This document shows, piece after piece, positions 48,476-58,444 of a stretch of DNA of 64,000 nt (positions are counted from its first letter, which is position 1; each line of letters starts with the position of its first letter). The translations under genes and the position numbers were made by a program. The stretch covers positions 18,099,146 through 18,163,145 of the forward strand of contig NC_084940.1 in the NCBI RefSeq assembly GCF_958298935.1, given 5' to 3'. The stretch is from Phragmites australis (lineage: Eukaryota; Streptophyta; Magnoliopsida; Poales; Poaceae). The notes under the pieces were generated by a model, which saw nothing but the letters and a program-made list of their open reading frames with translations, was not told where the DNA came from and made no database searches.

Positions 48476-51400
48476 AGGCATAACTTTATTTTGTAGGCAT
48501 ACTCCTCCGGTGGATCAAGTTGGGTCATTGATAGTGGATATACAAATCACATGACCGGAGAAAAGAGTATGTTTTCCTCCTTTGAAGAAAATGGAGGACC
48601 TCATGAAAACATCATTTTTGACGATAATGGAAAAGGAGAGGTAATGGGCCTAGGTAAAATCGCCATCTGAAATGATCATTCTATTTCAAATGTCTTGTTA
48701 GTCAAATCTCTTAATTACAATTTGTTATCCGTATCTCAATTATGTGAGATAGGTTATAATTGTCTTTTTACCAATGAGGGTGTGATTATCTCTAGAAGGG
48801 AAGACGCTTCAATAGCTTTCACCGGTAAGTTGAAGGGTAAACTTTATCTTGTTGATTTTTCAACGGATGAAGTGAAGCCTAAAACTTGCTTGATAGCTAA
48901 GTCTAGCATGGGTTGGCTTTGGCATCGCCGACTAGCTCATGTTGGTATGAGAAATTTATCTAAATTTTAAAAAGGCGAACACATCCTAGGACTAACAAAT
49001 GTTTCTTTTGAGAAAAATAGAATGTATAGTGCTTGTCAAGCAGGAAAGCAAGTTGGAGCATCTCATCCCATTAAAAATGTGATGACAACTACAAGACTAT
49101 TGGAACTCCTCCACATGGACTTATTTGGGCCGATAGCCTACATAAGTATTGGAGGTAACAAATATGGTTTAGTTATTGTTGATGACTTTTCACGTTTCAC
49201 TTGGGTATTCTTCTTGCATGACAAAAGCGAAACACAAGCTATTTTCAAGAAATGAGTTCGAAGTGAAAATCAAGAGAGTGATAAGCGACAACGGAAGTGA
49301 GTTCAAGAATATACAAGTTGAAGAGTTTCTTGATGAAGAGGGAATCAAGCATGAATTCTCGGCTCCTTACTCCCCTCAACAAAATGGAGTGGTCGAGAGA
49401 AAAAATAGAACTCTAATTGAGTCCGCAAGAATAATGCTTGATGAATACAAGGTATCGAATCAATTTTGGGTGGAAGCAATCAACACCGCATGCCATGCCA
49501 TCAACCGGTTGTATCTACACAAGATATTGAACAAGACCGCATATGAGCTTCTAACCGGTAACAAACCAAACGTTTCCTACTTTAAAGTTTTTGGTAGCAA
49601 ATGCTTTATTTTAAATAAGAAGGCAAGAAGTTCTAAATTTTTTCCAAAAGTAGATGAAGGTTTTATGCTTGGTTATGGATCAAATGCCTACGCCTACCGT
49701 ATTTTTAACAAAACCACAGGTTACGTTGAAATTACGAGAGACGTGATATTTGATGAATCTAGTGGCTCCCAAGTGGAGCAAGTTGATCCTAATGTGCTAG
49801 GTGACGAAGAAATACCAAACCAAGCAATCAAGAAGATGGCAATTGGTGAAATCAAGCCTTTAGAGCAACAAAAACTACAAGAGACTCAAAATGATCAAGA
49901 TCAACCATCTTCATCAATGCAAGTGGAACCATCAACATCAACTCAAGATCAAGGCGACAAACGACCACAAGACCAAAATCAAGACTATGAAGACCCAAAT
50001 AACTTCTTGGATGATGAAGTGGGAGATATTCAACATCAATCTCAAGTACCACACCCACAAGTTCATCAAAGCATCCAAAGAGATCACCCCATTGACAACA
50101 TACTTGGTGATATACAAAAGGGGGTAACTACTCGTTCAAGAATTGCAAATTTTTGTGAATTTTACTCTTTTGTTTCCTCTTTGGAGCCTTTGAAGGTAGA
50201 AGAAGCTCTTGATGATCCGGATTGGGTGATGGCTATGCAAGAAGAATTGAACAACTTCAAAAGAAATGAAGTTTGGTCCTTGGTGGAAAGGCCAAAGCAA
50301 AATGTGATTGGCACAAAATGGGTCTTCCGCAACAAACAAGATGAAAATGGGATAGTAACAAGGAACAAAGCACGATTGGTTGCTCAAGGGTTCACTCAAC
50401 TCGAAGGTTTGGATTTTGGTGAGATTTATGCTCCTGTAGCTAGGCTTGAGTCAATTTATATATTATTAGCCTATGCTACTCACCATGATTTCAAGCTATA
50501 TCAAACGGATGTGAAAAGTGCATTTCTCAATGGATCAATCTTTGAATTGGTATATGTGGAGCAACCGCTCGGATTTGAAGATCCCAAGCATCCCGCACAT
50601 GTTTACAAACTCCATAAGACGCTCTATGGGCTAAAGCAAGCTCCTAGAGCATGGTATGAATGCCTTAGAAATTTTCTTGTCAAAAAGGGCTTTGAAATAG
50701 GCAAAGCCGACACTACTCTTTTTACCAAGAATGTTGATAATGATTTATTTGTTTGCCAAATATATGTCGATGACATTATATTTGGTTCTACTAATCAACA
50801 TTTGTGAAGATTTTAGTAGGATCATGACAAAGAGATTTGAGATGTCTATGATGGGGGAATTGAAGTTCTTTCTCGGATTTCAAATCAAACAACTCAAGGT
50901 AGGAACCTTCATTTGCCAAACAAAGTATATCAAAGACATGCTCAAGAAGTTTGACATGGAGAATGCCAAACCGATCAAGACACCTATGCAAACTAATGGA
51001 TATCTTGATCTCAATGGAGAAGGAAAAAACGTGGATCAAAAGGTATATCGCTCCATGATAGGTTCTTTGCTTTATCTTTGTGCATCTAGGCCCGATATCA
51101 TGCTTAGTGTGTGCATGTGTGCAAGATTTCAAGCCGCTCTAAAAGAGTGTCATTTAATGGCCGTTAAGAGGATTCTTCGATATTTAGTTCACACACCTTA
51201 CCTTGGCTTATGGTATCCTAAAAGGTCATCCTTCGACCTCATCGGCTACTCGGATTCCAACTATGCCGGTTGCTAGATAGAAAAAGCACTTTGGGGACTT
51301 GCCAATTCTTGGGTAGGTCCTTAGTGTCTTGGTCGTCCCAGAAACAAAACTCCGTAGCCCTATCCACCGCCGAAGCCGAATATGTTTCTGCGGGAGCTTG

Positions 51401-51653
51401 TTGTGCTCAACTCCTATGGATGAGGCAAACACTAAGAGATTATGGCCACAAAACATCCAAAATTCCACTTTTGTGTGATAATGAGAGTGCCATCAAAATA
51501 GCCAACAATCCCGTACAACACTCAAGAACCAAGCACATAGACATTAGACATCACTTCTTGAGAGACCATGCAACAAAAGGGGATATCGATATTCGCCATG
51601 TGAGAACCGAAAGACAACTAGCCGATATCCTCACTAAGCCACTAGACGAGTAA
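48476..51653 (+). pseudogene. Sirevirus pol (protease, integrase, RT, RNase H), broken
   Basis: Pol continues in the gag frame after two stops (TAA 48473, TAG 48494). Protease: WVIDSGYTNHMTG at about 48525. Integrase: a WHRRLAHVGMRN zinc-binding start, then DLFGP, then SDNGSEF and a PQQNGVVERKNRTL segment near 49375. RT: TDVKSAFLNG and YVDD at 50763-50774. RNase H: STAEAEYVSA and LLCDNESAI; the end is near DILTKPL at 51640. Breaks include TGA at 48668, TAA at 48968, frameshifts near 49250, 50800 and 51275, and several further changes. Copia domain order (integrase before RT) is clear. Confidence 0.92.
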
Positions 51654-52666
51654 AGGTTTTGTGAGTTGAGAAGTGAATTAAATATCCTAGATTCTCGAAA
51701 CGTGGCTTGAACTGTTACATACATTTGCTTGTTATAGATTTGTAGTTTTCTTAGCTAGGAGTTTGCGAAAACTGCATTTTTGAGTGATTCTCAAAATTAT
51801 TTGGTTCTTTGATCTCTCGATCATAATTTGCAATTTGTGATCATAGTTACGTAATGTTGCTTGTTGGCTGATCACATTTAGCAAATTAGTCCTTTATGTC
51901 CAACGGCTGTCTCCTGAAAAATTCCTCCCCAAATTTCAGCCTTCAATCTATTCAGTAACAGTTCCAGGGGCCGGAATGTCTGGTGTTCACCGGAGTATCC
52001 GGACCTGACACTGTTCACTTTTCAGCTGATTCCTGTCTAGGTTCCAGTTACTGGATAGTCCGGTCTTCACCGGAGTCTCCGGTATAGTATCGAGACTGGA
52101 GTCTCCGGTCTTCACCGGAGTCTCCAGTATAGTATCGGGACTGGAGTCTCCGGTCTTCACCGGAGTCTCCAGTGTCTCCAGATTTCTTATATAACCCCCT
52201 GCCCGAACAGTTCCTCATACTCATCTATTCTCAACTCCTCTCTCCCAAACTTAGTCTCTCTGGCGATTTTTGAGGAACAACCAAGGAACTTCAAGATTTT
52301 CATCTTTCCTCACTTGGATTCAAGGCCGGAATCTCCGGAAAACTCTATTCATCAAAATCTCTGGAGTATTTTTGCTCCAAAAGGTACTTTTTCCCAAATC
52401 TTTCCGATCTATCAATGCCCTTATCTAGGATCGATTTCCCTTGGTAGAATAGCTCCATATACTTCCTAGAACTTGTCCCTAAACCAGATTCAACTCTTGT
52501 CGGCCAAATCTTCCAAAACCCTAGGTTTTGGGGGATTTCTCGGGCTGACTGGAGTATCCGGTGTTCACCGGATGCTCCGGTGTTTGCCTGATTTTCAGCA
52601 GCATTCTATTCATTAGGGTTTCTTCGTATCCTTCTTATTCCTTCTATCTCTCTCATGTAATTTGCT
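51654..52666 (+). other. Spacer between pol and the extra ORF
   Basis: Non-coding sequence with another cluster of ccggagtctccgg-like palindromes (51970-52170 and 52550-52590) resembling those in the LTRs. It has a leader-like part: tttcttatataacc at 52184-52197 contains a TATA-like tatata. It could be an internal promoter/leader for the extra ORF. That role is inference. Confidence 0.55.
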
Positions 52667-54388
52667 ATGGCCGGAGATCACTTTGTAAAAGGTCACACAT
52701 TTGAGAGGAAGAAGAAACAAAAGAGTGATCCTCGTGCTCAAGAGGCGAGAGCACCGGCCCACTCAGAGGATAGTGGGAGTGGGCATGCAAGCGGTGAGAG
52801 AGTCCGCAAAGTGGCCACATGAAGAGGAATTCACATATAAGAAGGAACATTTGCTGAAGATTATCAAAGAGATGTTGTCACTCTGTGTCGGACCAAGAGT
52901 CAAGCAATGAGAGGCCGCGAAAGTGGTCGTGGAAAGGGTGTAGCCCGGGTGACAGCAGGAAGGGGAAGAGGTGGGATGCCTTCTTGAGAAGAGAGAGGCA
53001 AAGGCATCGCCACGAAAAATAGTTCTGAGTCCGATGAAGATGAGGAAGAAGAGGAAGCTGATGATGTAATTGGACCTTTGAAACTCCATAGACCACTAAG
53101 AACTGCCACTATCTTTGACACTCCAAAACAAACGATGAATTACATGAGGCATGCATCCAGGGTGGTTAATGAGAGATTGAACAACCCGTATGACTATGAG
53201 AAGAACGTCGCGGATCATCGCTTTTGGAATGACTTCCAAGCAGATTTTTATGAAACGGTGATCTTAGCAAAGAAGAAGCCAATTACACATATGCAGTGGA
53301 TTGATTGGAATTACATGGCTTAGAAAAATGATCCCGTGTTCAATGAAGTCATCGCTACTTGTGAGAGCAAGAAAGTCAAGAACATAATGGCATTCAAGTA
53401 TGATTGGTGCGAGGAAGTCATCGCACAATTTTATGCCACCGTGTGGTTCGAGGGATCGGAGAATCCCTTTATGCATTGGATGACAGAGGGAGTCAAATAC
53501 AAAATAAGCTTCAGAGGATTTGCTCATCATTTTTATTTTGATACTCGAGACACATCCAAGGATCAAATCCATAACGAGAATCAACTTACTTTGGAAGAGC
53601 TTGGGTTCATGTATCTTAACCATGGACGAGTCGAATTTGGAAAACTTACAGGAATGAGACCATTCTACCGTTGCTTAAACTTCTTGTTTCCACTCACTTT
53701 GATACCCAAGAGCGGGGATGCGACAACTGTGCAGAGCATCTCTAGGAATCTCCTCGCTGCCATGTCCAATGATCATGCTCCCTTCAGTGTGGCGTATTTT
53801 CTTTGGGAAGAAATTGTGTTCACATCCAAATCGCCCATCAAGAGTTGTGGATACGCTCCCTATATCATGTCTATCATTGAGAGAGTATCCAAGAAAACCT
53901 TTGTGAAGGAGATAAAGCATGAACCCTATCGGATGAGACCCCTTAACATCCGAGCTCCATCTCCCTCACCATCACCTCCTCATGCTCCACCAAGCTCAAG
54001 GAAGTTTGCCTCGAGACGTACTCCTCCTCGAGGGTCATCTTTTATCAAAAGTGCTCTCAAAGCTATTTTCAGAGTGTGCACTCATAATGCTACACAGATC
54101 AAGGAGCAAGATGTTTGTTTGAAGAAAATGGAGAAGCATCAGAAAGCTATGTATGCCTCCATGAACCTTTAGCCATCTTGTTCACTAATCGCTTCGGATG
54201 AAGCGGAAAGTGCACCGGTTGAATTTGAAAATCCATGGGCATGGTATGATGAAGCCCAAGTAGCTGCCGAGAGCTCTCAAGCTCAAGCTCAAGATGACTC
54301 CTCTGACGCCGTTCCTGGCAACGACAATGATGGAAGTGATGATGATGATGATGAAGCCGATGACGATGAAGAAGCCAGCAGCGATTAG
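52667..54388 (+). pseudogene. Extra ORF between pol and 3' LTR (Sirevirus aORF / env-like position), broken
   Basis: The frame begins MAGDHFVKGHTFERKKK at 52667, breaks near 52830, resumes with FDTPKQTMNYMRHASRVV (about 53115), stops at 53321, and continues in another frame (53336-54172; MHWMTEGVKYKISF, then a Pro/Ser-rich part and a Lys-rich end). After a stop at 54170 an acidic Asp-rich tail runs to TAG at 54386. Sirevirus elements often carry such an added ORF here, in some members called envelope-like. I see no signal peptide or clear transmembrane segment, so an envelope role is not supported by this copy. Confidence 0.75.
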
Positions 54389-54827
54389 GTTCTCTCTCTT
54401 TTTGGTGCTTGATGCCAAAGGGGAAGAGAGAGTTATCCAATTCTTAGTTTCCTTAGTCTCTTTCTTTTCTAGCTTTGGACTCTATTTCATCGTTGTTGGA
54501 CATTTGGACTCTATTGTTTGTGTGATGAACTATGTGCTCCATTTGAATTTGTAAGACTTTTTATGTTAGTGTGATGCTTGTCGTATTTCTTAAATTAAGT
54601 GTGATTCATATCTTGCCATATGCATCTTGTTTACTTAATATTGCATCCCACGGATCCTAGGATATAGGGGGAGCTCTTGCAAATTTAAATCTTGAATATG
54701 TGCATTTGAGTGTAACTCAATCTTAAATCAATGCACAAATTTAGGGGGAGCTCACCATATCTTCTAGAATTCAAAATCCTGTTTCAAATATCTTTTTGTA
54801 AGCTTTAATCGTGTTGTCATCAATCAC

Positions 54828-54841
54828 CAAAAAAGGGGAGA
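54828..54841 (+). other. Polypurine tract of the Sirevirus element
   Basis: A purine run (aaaaaaggggaga) directly precedes the TGAAAGTGC start of the 3' LTR. Confidence 0.85.
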
Positions 54842-54842
54842 T

Positions 54843-56496
54843 TGAAAGTGCTTCTAGGCCTCCTAAGTGGGTTTTGGCTTATTGATGACAAAACGATTAA
54901 AGATCTAATATGTTTATCTAAGTCATGAACAGGTTTAAGTCTAAGTTGAGAAGACATATGACGTTTGACGCCCTTCGAAAAGAAAGGAGAAGAAACTAGG
55001 AGTACTCAATAGGATTTAAAATCTTTTATTTTTGAAATTGAGTCTAGGATAGTCGCTCTATTAAGAAGGTTGCATTTGATTGCTTGATTAGTGTCTCAAT
55101 GCTCAAGATATCCTTTAAAACCAATAAGTTTAGAGACACACTCACCCACGGACACCGGGTTAGTTTTGCAAAGTCCACTGAGTCCGGAGTCTCCGGTGTT
55201 CACTGGATACTCTGGTACTCAGTATTTAGTTCGGAGTCTCCGAGGTAGACTCCGGCAGAGGGTGCTCAGTTCCGATTTATTTTTGTTGAAAAAGACCGGA
55301 GTCTCTGGTGTTCACCGCATACTCCAGTAGTTGGTGAGTTTTAAGGCCGGAGTCTCCGAGGGAGGCCGGAGTCTCCGAGGGAGACTCCGCCAGAGGTCAA
55401 TCGGTTAAGTCTTTATTTTTTATTGAAAAAGATCGGAGTCTCCGGTGTTCACCGGATACTCCGATAGGAGAAAATATTTTAACTGGAGTCTCCGAGGGAG
55501 CCTCCGGCAAGGGTGTCTCAGTTAGCATTTATTCTTTTTGATAAAAAGACCGGAGTCTCTGGTGTTCACCAGATACTCTGGTACCTGGAGAGGCCGGAGG
55601 GTCTGGCAAGTCTCCGTACTTAGTATATTCGATAGCCCTGTTAGGACCGGAGACTCCGGTGTTCACCGGAGACTCCGGTAACTTAACAGAATTGTAACGG
55701 CTAGTTCTGACACGTTCTGTGACCGTTCTGACGCCGTTTTTGGATCTGGCACACCCCTTGGCATTAAATGCTTGTTGTTGCTGGTGAACTCTAGACTCCT
55801 TGAGCATTCTAAGAGCATTCAAAGTCCCTCCAACCACCTCTAGTGCAAAGTTTGTAAAATTTAGTGAGTTTGGGTTTGGAGTGAGATTAAGCCACTTGAG
55901 CATTGAGTTCTTCCTCGAGCATTCGCTGTGATCTTTACTCTTGAAGCTTTGTGCTTCTAGACGGCAAGGCTCGCCCGTAGAGCACCCAATCTTTGTGGAG
56001 TGCCACGAAAAGTTTGTAATCGACTTCAAATTGAGTAAGGAAATTCTAGCTTGATCTTTGTGGTCGCTAGAAGAGGATAGGGTTGGAAAAGACCCAGCTC
56101 TTTGTGAGCTCCTCAATGGAGACATAGGCACTTCTTTGTGAGGTGGCCGAACTCCGAGATAAATCTCTCGCGTTCTTATTTGTGCAATTTACTTAATCAT
56201 GTGAATTTATGAATTTACATATAAGTTGCCTTAGTGATCATCTTGCTAGTATTAACTGTGGTTTTAGCTCTGTGATATCTAGTAGACGTAGCTACATCTT
56301 TAGATTCTAGCTGCTCACTTTAATTCATAGTTGTTCTTGATTTCCTGTATAGACTGGAGACTTCGGACTAGACCGGATACTCCGGACCAGACTGGAGTAT
56401 CCGACCTTCACCGGAGTATCCGGCAGTTTTAATCCGTTGTTTTAGTTTTAATTTTCAGAAAAGCCTATTCACCCCCCCTCCCTCTGGGCACTTTCA
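54843..56496 (+). repeat. 3' LTR of the Sirevirus element (1,654 bp)
   Basis: It is very similar to the 5' LTR at the ends and through R/U5, but with indels in the palindrome region. It keeps a complete ccggagactccgg-tgttca-ccggagactccgg pair near 55657 that is shortened in the 5' LTR, has a duplicated ggccggagtctccgaggga unit near 55345, and lacks ~70 bp corresponding to 45445-45514, including the TATA box. It ends GGGCACTTTCA and is followed by CCCCT. Confidence 0.94.
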
Positions 56497-58444
56497 CCCC
56501 TAGCTAGTTAATAATTAGATATAGGTCATGAGTTTTACAATAAACACCCTAGAGTCGTAAATAATTAAGTTTAGGCCCTGAGTTCTTGCAGTAAACCCCT
56601 TAGACTTTTTAAATATTAGTTTTAGGTCCTATCTTTTTACAGATACTCCCTGTACTTTAGTAAATTAGGTTTTCAACCCTTACCTTTTGTAGAAAAGCCC
56701 CTGTTTAGTAAAAGCTTCATAACTTTTTTGTCGTAACTTCGTTTTAAGTGGTTCTTGTGCCGTTATATTCGTTTCTCAGAGCTCTATCTTTCTAGAGAGG
56801 TTTTGTCTTGTTGTTCTTTTGTTTTGTGCTGTTCTTAGTGTATTTTGTCTGTATGCTTTAATTGTGAGATTAGTCGACAACACTTCAGATCTGTTCGTGG
56901 GATTTTAAGACCAAGCTTTCGATAACACTGAGCCGCATTGGGTAAAAGGCAAATGTACTTATTGATCATCTTGGACCTCTGTTTTGTTTTACAAGTTGTA
57001 TTCAATGTCAATGTGATAGGTAGTCACATATGCTAGGGTTTTCTCTAGTTTTTCCCTTATCATCTCTTGGAACCTAGATGGGTTATGGTTAGATTTTTTT
57101 ATGGGTAGAAGTGCTTAGCCATGCTTTTGGGATGTTGGAAAGTGTCATATACTTGATTAATGAACTTATGCAATAATGATTGTTAATGTGTTAATGGTCT
57201 AGCAACATGGAACCTTACAAAGTGGTTTTGGTGGTTGTCATAGTTATGTTGTTGGTTTAGTGTTTGCTCAAGAACCTAAATAAGGATCGGTTTGTGGAGC
57301 GATAACCCAAGAAGTAATGTATCAACCACGAGGTTGATATGGGTAAGGCATGACATACTAGTTAGAGTCTATCCAGTGTGTATTGTGTCAGTACAAAAGG
57401 GGGCTTCTGGGTCGGAGTTCGACTCACGTAAACACTAGCGGTGAAACCTAGTGGGCAGATGCATACTGGATTAGGCAGGCTCTGATTAGTGGAAAATGTC
57501 ATTAAGTGATTTCTTGGCGGCATACCACTGGCGTGTGTTAAGTATTTCACGAACACAACAACATAGAATTCACTGGCTCGTGGGAAAAGCTGGACAACCT
57601 CTATAGAGTGTAAAAACTGTTATAACAGTTGTACCCTTAGTTATGGGAGACTTGGATTCACACATGATTAGTGGGTTATGGATGTGGGTTTGGTTATGGT
57701 TTTGGTGATACTGGATGGTTGTGGTTAGCAGGGTAACTAACCCGAGTTTTGGTAAATGGTTGGAATAATTGGGTTACTCACATTAAATAATTGTTTAATG
57801 CTTTTGAGTCTAAAAATCTTTTCATTACTCGCATTTACGCAAATATACCATGTGTTATCCTATTCTTGATATAAGTTTGCATATCATTATTCTCCTGTAC
57901 ACTTGCTGAGCGCGTGATGTGCTCACACTTGCTATTTTCTCTATGCCATGCGACATGTATGGTGCTGCTCAGTGAGTGAAGGTGCTGAAGACTATCAAGA
58001 TGAGGTTGTGACGTTCCAAACGTGTGTCTCTCGGTCGGTTGCCTACGGTGTTGTTGGGCACCAATGTTTCTGTTCCGCTGCAGATATCTATATAGAAGAT
58101 AATATATGTCAATTGTTGTAAGAGTTAAACGTTTATTCTATAAAAGTGTTGCTTTTAATACTTCACATGTGACTCCTTATGCGTGTTGAACATCCTGGGC
58201 ATACATAAGTCGTATCTGGTTTTATCCGTTAAAATCGGGTGTGACAGCCATTCGCTCATGTGTAATTTGGCAGGTAATCGGGTATGCCCATAGGCGACGG
58301 GTACCCGTGAGCAACGGGTTTTTTCTCTGCTCATCGCCTACGAGTGTTTTGGGTATGCCTGAGGGCAAACAAAAATTTGTGAGTACGGGTATGGGAAAAC
58401 ACTACTCGTACCCACCATACCCGATTGCCATATATATCTTGGAT

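Larger units (their letters stand above)
44597..56496 (+). mobile_element. Full-length Copia retrotransposon of the Sirevirus/Maximus type
   Basis: This 11.9-kb element starts TGAAAGTGCTTC and ends GGGCACTTTCA, with target duplication CCCCT at 44592-44596 and 56497-56501. It has two LTRs of about 1.66 kb, PBS TGGTATCAGAGC at 46261, gag with one CCHC knuckle and a long coiled coil, pol in Copia order (protease, integrase, RT, RNase H), an extra ORF between pol and the 3' LTR, and a polypurine tract at 54828-54841. The extra ORF, large size and palindrome-rich LTRs point to the Sirevirus lineage. Several frameshifts and stops break gag, pol and the extra ORF, so the copy cannot be autonomous. 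Confidence 0.95.
43143..58246 (+). mobile_element. Second solo LTR (Gypsy-type, ~3.2 kb), split by a Sirevirus
   Basis: It begins TGTCACACCC at 43143 and ends GGGTGTGACA at 58246, a perfect 10-bp terminal inverted repeat. GCCAT flanks it directly at 43138-43142 and 58247-58251. Outside the nested Copia element the pieces are 43143-44591 and 56497-58246, together about 3.2 kb, with no PBS, PPT or coding domain. A single LTR is therefore present. Orientation is inferred from the AT-rich start and from the cytosine-poor, downstream-like right portion; it is less certain than the limits. Confidence 0.88.
38094..58436. mobile_element. Ac-like hAT element carrying a nest of LTR retrotransposons
   Basis: The left end reads tagggatggcggttttacc and the right end, reverse-complemented, reads tatatatggcaatcgggta: short imperfect inverted repeats of the hAT kind. 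The 8-bp sequence tcttggat flanks it directly at 38086-38093 and 58437-58444, the length expected for hAT. Both subterminal regions are rich in acgggt/acccgt motifs (38140-38250; 58270-58430). Subtracting the two LTR insertions with their target duplications leaves about 1.84 kb (38094-38507, 41899-43142, 58252-58436). No hAT transposase or dimerisation motif is visible, so it is a non-autonomous element. Confidence 0.8.
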
